NCBI GenBank assembly: GCA_023229545.1
Contig: JALNZB010000008.1
Coordinates: 1 to 64,000 of the forward strand
Reading direction: 5' to 3'
Source of the DNA: Sulfuritalea sp.
GTDB taxonomy: Bacteria; Pseudomonadota; Gammaproteobacteria; Burkholderiales; Rhodocyclaceae
DNA: 64,000 nt
The position numbers were made by a program, and so were the translations under genes. Positions 18,416-26,554 of the stretch are shown piece after piece. Each line of letters begins with the position of its first letter. Within the stretch, counting starts at the first letter, position 1. The notes below the pieces were generated by a model that saw nothing but the letters and a program-made list of their open reading frames with translations, was not told the origin of the DNA and searched no databases.

Positions 18416-19480
18416 ATGTCCTGTAATAATTCCGTCGATTTAGCTGATAGAAACAACACCCGCGAGCGGCTACGGACCGAAAAGCCAAACGTTCTGGAAA
18501 AGTTTATTTTGATCGATCAAAACGGCGCGAAGGGAATTAGCCCGCCCCCGGTCATTGAACTCGCCTATCGATACGAGTGCAATTTGGTGTGCGACCATTG
18601 CTTCGCTTCAAAATTCTCTAGCAAGAAAAAAAGTTTGTCACTTGAGGATGTACGAAACCTGTCGTCCCAAGCTCACAGCCTTGGTATTTCCCAGTTTATT
18701 CTTCAAGGCGGAGAACCACTATTCTGGCCAGATTTCGATGAAGTGGTTGACGCCATTAATCCAGACAATTTTTATATTGGCCTTGTAACTAACGCGACGC
18801 TACTCGACGAAGCAAAAATAGTACATTTACGAACCATCGGAATCGATAAAATCGTTATCAGCCTTGATTCCTACGATGTCGCCAAGTACGAAAAAAACAG
18901 AAACAAATCTGGTCTATTTAAACACACCATTAATATGCTTCTTGCTGCAAAGGCAGCGGGGTTACGTGTTGTGATCAATACAGTAGCCACAAAAGAGAAT
19001 GTTCGGGATCAGGCACTTCTCGATCTGGTGGCTTTTGCCAAGAAGCATGACTTTGTGGTGTATGTGAACTTCGCCACCCCAATTGGCAGTTGGGAAGGGC
19101 GATACGACCTACTACTCGACCAGTCCGACGCCGAATATATTTACCAGTTGAATAAGGAACACGGGGTGATAAAGCGAGACACCTTTCCTTTTCAAGGGGA
19201 GAAGGTTGGCTGTCCAGCCTTCCGCTCAATTGTGTACATCACTGAATATGGTGATGTGCTTCCATGTCCATTTCTACATATCTCCATGGGAAATATTCTT
19301 GATGAACCCCTCCCCGCAATTATTGATCGTGGAGTTCGTGTATCTTGGTTCAAGAACCGTCCCGCTCTATGTTTAGCCGCCGAGGACAGAACATTCATTG
19401 ATCAAAAAATCGCAAAAACCTACTCGCGCCCGACACCAGTCAGCATGTACGAAATATTTACCAAGGAGGAACTCGGTTAG
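18416..19480 (+). CDS. Radical SAM/SPASM-type protein
   Basis: 354 aa. The cluster motif CNLVCDHC is near residue 56, with FILQGGEPLFW and GLVTNATLL strands after it. The C-terminal region has Cys in VGCPAFRS and DVLPCPFLH, and one in ALCLAA, so any auxiliary cluster looks partly degenerate compared with standard SPASM. The sequence is AT-rich like its left-hand neighbours. Closest general look-alikes are PqqE/MoaA-type enzymes. Substrate unknown. It is the third radical SAM gene in 5 kb. A GGAAAAT stretch precedes ATG 18416. Confidence 0.75.
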   Translation: MSCNNSVDLADRNNTRERLRTEKPNVLEKFILIDQNGAKGISPPPVIELAYRYECNLVCDHCFASKFSSKKKSLSLEDVRNLSSQAHSLGISQFILQGGEPLFWPDFDEVVDAINPDNFYIGLVTNATLLDEAKIVHLRTIGIDKIVISLDSYDVAKYEKNRNKSGLFKHTINMLLAAKAAGLRVVINTVATKENVRDQALLDLVAFAKKHDFVVYVNFATPIGSWEGRYDLLLDQSDAEYIYQLNKEHGVIKRDTFPFQGEKVGCPAFRSIVYITEYGDVLPCPFLHISMGNILDEPLPAIIDRGVRVSWFKNRPALCLAAEDRTFIDQKIAKTYSRPTPVSMYEIFTKEELG

Positions 19481-19530
19481 ACGTACCGCATGTTTCGCGG
19501 CTACTCAATACTCAAACCGCCGAAGCATTT

Positions 19531-20658
19531 TCAACCGATTGCGACAATCATAATATCAGCCTGCTGAAATCCCAAGTGTTGAAGCTGGCCGACAATATCA
19601 TGTGACGCCAAACTAATGACAACGACCTTCACGCTTTGGCCCACCAACGGTCGAAGGAAGGTCGGATCGACAATATCTATTCCATTGATCTTCTTACCCC
19701 ATTTTATCGGATCGTTGTCGACAGCGAACTTGAATGGCAATTCAAATTCGTGGGTTATTAATCTGGCACGATTTCCTGCCCCAAAAAGTACAATATCCAT
19801 CTTTTCCGCATGACATTTCACGATTTCATTAAATATCTTCGCCGCAGATGAAATCGCTGAAGTCATCGCGACCAGACCGTTCAACGCTAGCTGAGGCAGT
19901 CGCTTTTTGGAATATGCGACGTCCTCCGGACGCTTGGCCGCTATAAAGTTATCAAAACATGGCCTTTCGTTCGACCAGTGCGCCTCGGAAACCACATTTC
20001 CGAGTAGGTCAAATAGCTGGTAGTTGTGCAGTTCCAGCATTTCCATGAAGTTGCGTACATCATAACCCTGGGCCAATGCCGTACGGCCCAATTCATTTTC
20101 AAATACTATCAGAGGCGCGTATTTAGAAAGTATCTTTTGGGCGCCGGATAAGGCCGAGTACTCAGCTCCCTCAAGATCAAGCTTCATCAACCTACAGCCA
20201 TTTTCGTCTATTAGAATTGAATCCAGTGTTTCCGTAGCGACAGGGATTTCGGTACAGTCATACTTCATTAAGTCAAACGAAACCTTAATACCGCTTAAGC
20301 TTGGATTGTTTTGAACGAACGTAAACGATTCTTCTCCGCTTTCACTCGCTAGCGCCTTCTGTATCACCAAGAGACCCGTGCTCTCTTTTGCCATCAATCG
20401 TATTTTTTGTGCGTATTCAGGTAATGGCTCGATGGCATATACCCTCCCTCTGTCCCCAACAGAAGAAAGCATAGTTTTTGTATGCCTACCCAGATGAGCG
20501 CCACCGTCGACGACGACATCACCTGGTCGTGCAATTTCCTTAATAACTTCTCCAATAGCAAACTCCTGGAAATCAAATACGCCCGCGTTGGCGGCACACA
20601 CATTTATTAGCGCCTGAACCTCCAGATCGCTATTATTCAGGGTTCTTTTAGTCGTCAT
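19531..20658 (-). CDS. FkbM-family methyltransferase with C-terminal Rossmann-like domain
   Basis: 375 aa, convergent to the radical SAM genes. VVVDGGAHLGRHT near 50 is motif I, YAIEPLPE is motif II, and KLDLEGAEYSAL near 160 is the FkbM signature. After ~230 residues a second nucleotide-fold domain starts (IVLFGAGNRARL) and ends with NDPIKWGKKINGIDIVDP and a final strand. That domain is very like the tail of the gene at 17240. FkbM enzymes O-methylate sugars or polyketides. The codon and base use is AT-rich like the neighbours, so it belongs to the same probable transferred block. Confidence 0.75.
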   Translation of the reverse strand: MTTKRTLNNSDLEVQALINVCAANAGVFDFQEFAIGEVIKEIARPGDVVVDGGAHLGRHTKTMLSSVGDRGRVYAIEPLPEYAQKIRLMAKESTGLLVIQKALASESGEESFTFVQNNPSLSGIKVSFDLMKYDCTEIPVATETLDSILIDENGCRLMKLDLEGAEYSALSGAQKILSKYAPLIVFENELGRTALAQGYDVRNFMEMLELHNYQLFDLLGNVVSEAHWSNERPCFDNFIAAKRPEDVAYSKKRLPQLALNGLVAMTSAISSAAKIFNEIVKCHAEKMDIVLFGAGNRARLITHEFELPFKFAVDNDPIKWGKKINGIDIVDPTFLRPLVGQSVKVVVISLASHDIVGQLQHLGFQQADIMIVAIG

Positions 20659-21163
20659 TATTTCACTCGCAGTTTGACTAATATTGCTGTAATAAAGTGG
20701 GATATTGGGTCACCATAGAAATACTCCGGAGTTATCCCGCGTATTCGACTTCACTCGTCCCACAATCCTCGCCCGCTGCAGGCCCGCCCCCCGGGACAAA
20801 TCCACCCGCAAACAAAGCATTCCGCAGCACGTTGAAGGGGTGCGGCACATACATGGTAGCAGTGTATGTGAAACCTGCCGTATTTGCGGATGGCCTTCGG
20901 TTGAGCGCTCTTTCACTTGGGGGCGTCGCAAATATCTGGCTGAAAAGTCGGCGCCGACGATACGGCGCCAGCGGCAATGTAGAGCGCAGGCATCCCCGCA
21001 AAGACAGCCCGAAGAAGCCGGTTCCTCCCATCATCGAAAGCCGGGATTGCTTGGTAGCATACGGTGAGTCATTATTGAAAATTCGGATTGTGGCGGAAGC
21101 AGCGCTACCTGAACGATCCGGTTCAAGTCTTTTACGAAGCGCCTGCCAACGCCTATCGCATCA
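20659..21163. other. 505-bp region without a clear gene
   Basis: Several reading frames of 60-156 codons are open here, but none has a recognisable motif, and frames on both strands overlap each other. It contains a copy of the dispersed 24-bp repeat (20943-20967) and, at its right end, a short coding-like frame that may be the tail of a lost gene. It marks the right border of the AT-rich block. Confidence 0.5.
20943..20967 (+). repeat. Dispersed 24-bp repeat, copy 1
   Basis: Core AGTCGGCGC then ACGGCG, preceded by AA. This copy reads GCCGAC where most read GCTGAC, giving a perfect GTCGGCGCCGAC palindrome. It is intergenic. Confidence 0.65.
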
Positions 21164-21177
21164 ATGACCAAATATAA
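21079..21177 (+). pseudogene. Possible C-terminal gene remnant
   Basis: A frame open from 21079 to TAA 21177 encodes about 32 residues that look protein-like (YLNDPVQVFYEAPANAYRI). It has no upstream body: a stop lies at 21076-21078. It overlaps the start of the following FkbM gene. It may be the tail of a deleted gene; chance is the alternative. Confidence 0.25.
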
Positions 21178-21922
21178 AAACGTGCTCACCCAGACCGACT
21201 TCGGTCCCATGATCATCAATATCAATGATGACACCATCGGCATGTGCATTTCAAAGTACGGCTACTGGGGAGGCGGCGATATCCAGTTGATACAAGGCAT
21301 ACTGACCACCCTCTACGCCAAGGCTGAACGAATGTGCCTGCTCGACATCGGCACCAACATCGGCACTCACACGCTGGCCTTCGCCAAATATCCGTTCCGC
21401 AACGTCACCGTGCATGGCTTCGAAGCGCAAAGACAAATCTACTACATGCTGGCCGGCACCATTGCGCTGAACAACCTGACAAATGTTTTCTGCCACAACG
21501 TCGCGGTATCCAATATCGGCGGGGTCGAACTGCGAATTCCCGGCGTCGACTACAACTCCCGCAGCAACTTCGGGTCCTACGAACTGGAGCGGGCGAAGTA
21601 TTCGGATACCGCCGACATGTACGTCCAGGACACTTACGAATCAGTAAGAACCGTCCGCATCGACGACATGCAGCTCGACGACGTCAAGCTAATGAAAATT
21701 GATGTCGAAGGCATGGAGGACAAGGTCATCGATGGCGCTCGTTCGACCATCGAGCGCAACCGACCAGTCCTGTTCGTCGAAACTTTCAAGACCGATTTCC
21801 CGCCGATCCAAGACTATCTTGGGACCCAACATTACGCAATCTTTCTCACCCCGAGCAAGGACGCCATTTGCATACCTGCAGAACATGGCATGGGTATCAC
21901 CGGTGCCGAGCGAATTTGCTGA
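21164..21922 (+). CDS. FkbM-family methyltransferase
   Basis: 252 aa. LLDIGTNIGTHTLAF near 58 is the SAM-binding motif, HGFEAQR is motif II, and LMKIDVEGMEDKVIDGA near 178 is the FkbM signature. VLFVETFK follows. It is a bare methyltransferase with no extra domain, unlike the FkbM protein at 19531. GC content returns to the level of the flanking sugar genes. Probably O-methylates a sugar or the glycan being built. The GT2 gene starts 24 bases downstream, so the two may be co-transcribed. Confidence 0.75.
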   Translation: MTKYKNVLTQTDFGPMIININDDTIGMCISKYGYWGGGDIQLIQGILTTLYAKAERMCLLDIGTNIGTHTLAFAKYPFRNVTVHGFEAQRQIYYMLAGTIALNNLTNVFCHNVAVSNIGGVELRIPGVDYNSRSNFGSYELERAKYSDTADMYVQDTYESVRTVRIDDMQLDDVKLMKIDVEGMEDKVIDGARSTIERNRPVLFVETFKTDFPPIQDYLGTQHYAIFLTPSKDAICIPAEHGMGITGAERIC

Positions 21923-21946
21923 CCAACCCGTCCAGACCATGGAGCC

Positions 21947-22672
21947 ATGCCGATGATGCCCAAGTTATCGATCATTTCCCATTTTTACAATCACCCCGAA
22001 AGGGTCGAAAGCCAAGTGGTCTATTGGGCACAGATTCCCGACCAGTTCAAGCCACAGATCGAGTTCGTTCTGGTGGATGACTGCTCGGAAGATGTTCCAA
22101 CCCTCCCGGCGAACAACCTCGATCTGCGCTTGTTCCGAGTCATCTCCGATATTCCATGGAACCAGGGCGGAGCGCGCAATCTCGGTGCGGTTCAAGCCTG
22201 CGGTGAATGGGGGCTATTTTTTGACATCGACCAAAAGCTCGATCTTGCAACCCTGCCTATGTTGTTGGCCAATCTTGATCGCCTTGACCCGAAGACTATG
22301 TACTACTTGCGTATCAAAGAACTGGTCAATGTACTTAATGGCGAGAACCTCTCGAACCATCCGAACACCTTCCTCGTCAACATGCGCACTTTCCGCACTC
22401 ATGGCATGTACGATGAGGACTTTTGCGGGCATTACGGCTACGAAGATCTCTACATTCCTCGTGTTTGGGAACATGCGGGCTGCAAACGCGCATTTCTCGG
22501 CGATGTAGTTTTCTTTGAGCAACTGGATTTTGGCACTACTACTTTGCAGCGCGACCTTGACAGAAATCTAGCTTTGGCAATGACAAAAATCGCTGACGGC
22601 TGCCGGAACTCACCGGGGATACTGCGCTTTCGCTGGGAGGCTGTATCGCTCAAGTCTAGTGTCGAAGCATGA
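21947..22672 (+). CDS. Family 2-like glycosyltransferase
   Basis: 241 aa from ATG 21947; ATG 21953 is better spaced from the GGAG at 21941 and would remove two residues. The GT-A fold is visible: LSIISHFYN at the start, FVLVDDCSED near 42, NQGGARNLGA near 72, and the metal-binding FFDIDQ near 91. A GHYGYEDLYIPRVW segment near 160 fits the acceptor-side catalytic acid of this family. Transfers a sugar from a nucleotide donor, probably in the cytoplasm. Acceptor unknown. Confidence 0.75.
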   Translation: MPMMPKLSIISHFYNHPERVESQVVYWAQIPDQFKPQIEFVLVDDCSEDVPTLPANNLDLRLFRVISDIPWNQGGARNLGAVQACGEWGLFFDIDQKLDLATLPMLLANLDRLDPKTMYYLRIKELVNVLNGENLSNHPNTFLVNMRTFRTHGMYDEDFCGHYGYEDLYIPRVWEHAGCKRAFLGDVVFFEQLDFGTTTLQRDLDRNLALAMTKIADGCRNSPGILRFRWEAVSLKSSVEA

Positions 22673-22726
22673 CAAGGCGGCAGACTTCCGCCACCCCGGA
22701 CAAGGGTGTCTGTTTGTTGCCCCCAT

Positions 22727-22750
22727 CGCCGTATCCCCAGCGCCGACTAT
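22727..22750 (-). repeat. Dispersed 24-bp repeat, copy 2
   Basis: On the minus strand: ATAGTCGGCGCTG, then ACGGCG after a short variable stretch. It lies in the 110-bp gap before rfbF. Confidence 0.7.
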
Positions 22751-22782
22751 CGACATAGCAGCGACATGATGGAGAGAAACCC

Positions 22783-23559
22783 ATGAAAGCCGTCATTCTC
22801 GCCGGAGGCCTCGGCACCCGTATCAGCGAAGAAACCAGTGTTCGCCCGAAGCCCATGGTCGAAATCGGTGGCAAGCCGATTCTCTGGCACGTCATGAAAA
22901 GCTATTCCCATTTCGGGATCAACGAGTTCGTGATTTGCTGCGGTTACAAGGGCTACATCATCAAGGAGTACTTCGCCAACTACTTCCTGCATATGTCGGA
23001 TGTCACCTTCGACATGGCCAACAATGCGATGGAGGTCCATGAGCGTCATGCCGAGCCTTGGCGGGTTACGCTCGTCGATACCGGTGATGCAACCCAAACC
23101 GGCGGACGCATGAAGCGCATCACGAAGTTTGTCCAGAATGACGACGCATTCTGCGTCACATATGGCGACGGCGTCGCTGACGTCGATATTGCCGCGCTGG
23201 TTGCGTTTCATCGGGAGCAAGGTCTCAAGGCAACCGTTACGGCCACCTATCCACCAGGCCGCTTTGGCGCCTTGGAAGTGGACCCGAACGGTCGCGTCTC
23301 GGCCTTCCGCGAAAAGCCGAAAGGCGATGGTGGCTTGATCAACGCGGGATTTTTCGTGTTGTCTCCAGAAACTCTGGAACTGATCGAAGGCGACCATACG
23401 ATCTGGGAACAACAGCCAATGGAAACACTTGCCGTGCGAGGAGAACTTGCGGCGTATCAGCATTACGGTTTCTGGCAACCGATGGATACGCTGCGGGACA
23501 AGCTTCAGCTCGAAGAACTATGGGGCTCTGGAAAGGCGCCCTGGAAGCTCTGGAAATGA
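22783..23559 (+). CDS. rfbF: Glucose-1-phosphate cytidylyltransferase
   Basis: 258 aa, the family's usual length. It makes CDP-glucose from CTP and glucose-1-phosphate, the entry step to CDP-3,6-dideoxyhexoses. The N-terminus has the nucleotidyltransferase signature GGLGTRISEETSVRPKPM, and further on VTYGDGVADVD, GRFGALEVD, EKPKGDGGLINAGFFV and WEQQPMETLA, all characteristic of this enzyme rather than of RmlA. GGAGAG precedes the ATG. The end overlaps rfbG by 4 bases. Confidence 0.92.
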   Translation: MKAVILAGGLGTRISEETSVRPKPMVEIGGKPILWHVMKSYSHFGINEFVICCGYKGYIIKEYFANYFLHMSDVTFDMANNAMEVHERHAEPWRVTLVDTGDATQTGGRMKRITKFVQNDDAFCVTYGDGVADVDIAALVAFHREQGLKATVTATYPPGRFGALEVDPNGRVSAFREKPKGDGGLINAGFFVLSPETLELIEGDHTIWEQQPMETLAVRGELAAYQHYGFWQPMDTLRDKLQLEELWGSGKAPWKLWK

Positions 23560-24629
23560 ATACCGGCTTCTGGCATGGAAAGAGGGTCTTCCTGACCGGG
23601 CACACCGGGTTCAAAGGCGCATGGCTATCGTTGTGGCTTCGAGACCTTGGCGCCGATGTGATCGGCTATGCGCTTGCGGCGACAACCCCGAGCCTGTTCG
23701 ACGTCGCACAAATCGGCCAGAACATGCGTTCCATCATCGGCGACATCCGGGATCAGGCCGAACTTGCCACAGCCGTGCAGGAAGCTCGGCCAGACATTGT
23801 CATTCATATGGCGGCGCAAGCGCTGGTGCGACACTCCTACGTCGAGCCTGTCGAGACCTATGCGACCAACGTGATGGGCACGGTCCATCTGCTGGAGGCC
23901 GTGCGACGAACCGACAGTGTTCGCTCAGTCTTGATCGTCACCAGCGACAAGTGCTACGAAAACAAGGAGTGGCCCTGGGGTTACCGGGAAAACGAACCTA
24001 TGGGCGGTTACGACCCCTACAGCAGCAGCAAAGGCTGCGCGGAACTTGTGAGCGCCGCTTACCGCAATTCCTATTTCAATCCGGACAAATATCCGGAACA
24101 CGGCGTTGCCATCGCCACCGCCCGCGCCGGCAATGTAATCGGCGGCGGCGATTGGGCGGCAGACCGCCTGATCCCTGACATCCTTCGCGCCATTGAAACC
24201 GGCCACCCCGTCAATATCCGCAGCCCCCATGCAATCCGTCCATGGCAACATGTGCTGGAACCCCTGAGCGGGTATCTTGTTCTTGCCGAAAAACTTTATA
24301 CCGATGGCTCCGCCTACGCGGAAGGCTGGAACTTTGGCCCTGCCGACGAGGATGCCAGATCGGTACAGTGGATCGTCGAGCAGCTCACTGCCTTGTGGGG
24401 CGAAGGCGCTTCCTGGCAAGTGGACCGGAATCCGCAACCACACGAGGCGTACTACCTCAAGCTTGACTGCTCGAAGGCGCACGCCAAACTCGGCTGGCAT
24501 CCACGCTGGGATCTGCAAACCACACTGACAAGCATTGTCCTTTGGCAGCGTCAGATGCTTTCGGGTAACAATATGCAAACATTTTCCTTGCGGCAAATTG
24601 CCGATTACCACCAGAGTCGCGCGCATTGA
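23556..24629 (+). CDS. rfbG: CDP-glucose 4,6-dehydratase
   Basis: 357 aa from ATG 23556, which overlaps the rfbF stop (ATGA). The NAD-binding motif is TGHTGFKGAWL near residue 13; MAAQALVRHSY follows near 80. The catalytic region is VTSDKCYENKEW near 125 and YDPYSSSKGCAEL near 150 (YxxxK). ARAGNVIGGGDWA and RPWQHVLEPLSGYL are family hallmarks. It converts CDP-glucose to CDP-4-keto-6-deoxyglucose. Confidence 0.93.
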   Translation: MNTGFWHGKRVFLTGHTGFKGAWLSLWLRDLGADVIGYALAATTPSLFDVAQIGQNMRSIIGDIRDQAELATAVQEARPDIVIHMAAQALVRHSYVEPVETYATNVMGTVHLLEAVRRTDSVRSVLIVTSDKCYENKEWPWGYRENEPMGGYDPYSSSKGCAELVSAAYRNSYFNPDKYPEHGVAIATARAGNVIGGGDWAADRLIPDILRAIETGHPVNIRSPHAIRPWQHVLEPLSGYLVLAEKLYTDGSAYAEGWNFGPADEDARSVQWIVEQLTALWGEGASWQVDRNPQPHEAYYLKLDCSKAHAKLGWHPRWDLQTTLTSIVLWQRQMLSGNNMQTFSLRQIADYHQSRAH

Positions 24630-24637
24630 CGGCATAT

Positions 24638-24662
24638 CGCCGTGGCGCCAGCGCCGACTTTT
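24638..24662 (-). repeat. Dispersed 24-bp repeat, copy 3
   Basis: On the minus strand AAAAGTCGGCGCTG then ACGGCG. It starts 9 bases after rfbG and covers the spurious GTG (24642) from which rfbH could otherwise be extended. Confidence 0.7.
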
Positions 24663-24686
24663 CATCTACCGATACCCACCAAGTTT

Positions 24687-26003
24687 ATGGAACAGAAAGA
24701 AGTCCTCCGGCAACAAATCGCCGCTCTTGTCGATGAATATGCCTCGCTGGCATTCGCCCCCCCTGTTTTCATTCCCGGCCAGACGGCTATCCCTCCCTCC
24801 GGCAAGGTTATCGGCGGCGCCGAGCTCAAGAACATGGTCGAGGCCTCGCTCGATGGCTGGCTCACCACAGGCCGTTTCAACGATGCCTTTGAGCAGCGGC
24901 TGGCCGGATTCCTTGGCGTAAAGCACCTCATCACGGTCAACTCGGGTTCATCGGCCAACCTGGTCGCTTTCTCGACCCTCACCAGCCCCACTCTGGGGGA
25001 TCGCGCGATCAAGCCCGACGATGAAGTGATCGGCGTTGCCGCCGGCTTTCCGACGACGGTCAACCCCATCCTTCAATTAGGCGCCGTGCCCGTCTTCGTC
25101 GATATTCACATTCCCACCTACAACATCGACGTCGCTCAGCTCGAAGCCGCCATCAGCTCAAAGACCAAGGCCATCATGCTGGCCCATACATTGGGCAATC
25201 CGTACAACCTCGGAGAAGTCACCCGCATCGCCAGGAAGCACGGTCTCTGGCTGATCGAAGACTGCTGTGACGCCCTCGGATCGACTTACGACGACAAGCG
25301 TGTCGGCACCTTCGGCGACATCGGCACCCTCAGCTTCTACCCCGCCCACCACATCACCATGGGTGAAGGCGGCGCCGTATTCACCAACAACGACGAACTC
25401 AAACGCATCGCCGAATCTTTCCGTGACTGGGGTCGCGACTGTTACTGCCCCCCCGGTAAGGACAACACCTGCGGCAAGCGCTTTTGCCGGAAACTGGGCG
25501 ATCTGCCGGAAGGCTACGATCATAAGTACACCTACAGTCACCTGGGCTACAACCTGAAAATTTCAGACATGCAGGCAGCGTGTGCGCTGGCCCAGATGGA
25601 TCGTCTTGATGGCTTCATCCAGGCGCGCAAGAACAATTTTGCCCGACTCAAACAGCGGCTGGAAAGCTGTGGGGAATTCCTGATTCTTCCCGAAGCCACG
25701 CCGGGCTCCGATCCATCATGGTTTGGCTTTCCGATCACGGTACGGAAAGGTGCCAGCATCGAACGGGCGCAGATGATTGCCTACCTGGAGCAAAACAAGA
25801 TCGGCACTCGCCTGCTTTTTGCCGGCAATCTAACCCGGCAACCCTACATGATCGGACGTAATTACCGGGTCTCTGGCGCCCTGACAAGCTCAGACATCGT
25901 GATGCATCAGACGTTCTGGATTGGCTTGTATCCTGGACTTACGCCGGACATGCTTGACTATGCAGCGGTAAAGATCGAACAGTTTTGCGGAGTAGGCTTC
26001 TGA
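24687..26003 (+). CDS. rfbH: CDP-4-keto-6-deoxyglucose 3-dehydrase (E1)
   Basis: 438 aa from ATG 24687; E1 of Yersinia is about the same length. A GTG at 24642 would add 15 residues encoded by the dispersed repeat, so I reject it. The fold is that of aspartate aminotransferases, but the PLP lysine is replaced by His in SFYPAHHITMGEGGA, the hallmark of this enzyme. The [2Fe-2S] ligands are present as C-x-C-x7-C in DCYCPPGKDNTC. It removes the C3 hydroxyl using PMP and electrons delivered by the reductase E3. No E3 gene (ascD/ddhD type) is in the window. Confidence 0.93.
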   Translation: MEQKEVLRQQIAALVDEYASLAFAPPVFIPGQTAIPPSGKVIGGAELKNMVEASLDGWLTTGRFNDAFEQRLAGFLGVKHLITVNSGSSANLVAFSTLTSPTLGDRAIKPDDEVIGVAAGFPTTVNPILQLGAVPVFVDIHIPTYNIDVAQLEAAISSKTKAIMLAHTLGNPYNLGEVTRIARKHGLWLIEDCCDALGSTYDDKRVGTFGDIGTLSFYPAHHITMGEGGAVFTNNDELKRIAESFRDWGRDCYCPPGKDNTCGKRFCRKLGDLPEGYDHKYTYSHLGYNLKISDMQAACALAQMDRLDGFIQARKNNFARLKQRLESCGEFLILPEATPGSDPSWFGFPITVRKGASIERAQMIAYLEQNKIGTRLLFAGNLTRQPYMIGRNYRVSGALTSSDIVMHQTFWIGLYPGLTPDMLDYAAVKIEQFCGVGF

Positions 26004-26554
26004 TGTTCGAAGTACGCGAGTGTGCCATTGCCGGATGCTACGAGATCGACCCCAAGGTATTCGTCGACTCGCGCGGACAATTCGTCAAGGTCTTCCAGAC
26101 GGAGGAATTCTCCCGGCGGGGACTGGATGCCGACTTTCGTGAAGAGTTCTACACCATATCGACGCAAGGCGTGATTCGCGGTCTGCATTTTCAGGCTCCG
26201 CCCATGGATCAGACGAAAATGGTGTATTGCGTATCCGGTAGCGTGCTGGATGTTGTGGTCGATCTCAGGATGGGATCACCGACCTACGGCAGTTTCGCCC
26301 AGTTCGAACTCAATGCTGACAAACCCGGTTGCATCTACATACCCAAGGGACTGGCCCATGGCTTTTGTGTGCTGAGCGCGTCTGCGACATTGATCTACAA
26401 GGTGACCAGATCGTACGCACCGGAATACGATGAGGGCATTGCCTGGAACTCGGTAGGCATCCCGTGGCCCGTCAGCGACCCCGTTCTTTCCGAGCGAGAC
26501 CGGCGCTTGACGCCATTTACGGACTTCCGGAGTCCATTTGTTCATGGCATGTGA
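26003..26554 (+). CDS. RmlC-like sugar-nucleotide epimerase
   Basis: 183 aa from ATG 26003, overlapping the rfbH stop (TGATG). It has the RmlC cupin fold: DSRGQFVKVFQ near 25, the catalytic His in IRGLHFQ near 57, GSVLDVVVDLR near 80 and PKGLAHGFCVLS near 113. RmlC acts on dTDP-4-keto-6-deoxyglucose. Here, next to rfbFGH and with no rml genes in sight, it more likely epimerises a CDP-3,6-dideoxy-4-hexulose, as AscE does in ascarylose synthesis. Confidence 0.8.
   Translation: MFEVRECAIAGCYEIDPKVFVDSRGQFVKVFQTEEFSRRGLDADFREEFYTISTQGVIRGLHFQAPPMDQTKMVYCVSGSVLDVVVDLRMGSPTYGSFAQFELNADKPGCIYIPKGLAHGFCVLSASATLIYKVTRSYAPEYDEGIAWNSVGIPWPVSDPVLSERDRRLTPFTDFRSPFVHGM

Noticed and set aside
20697..21167. 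156-codon ORF in the 20.7-21.2 kb gap
   Set aside because: No family character, overlapped by competing frames on both strands, and it crosses a dispersed repeat copy.
24642..24686. Upstream GTG start of rfbH
   Set aside because: The extra residues are encoded by the dispersed repeat, and the shorter form has the normal E1 length.
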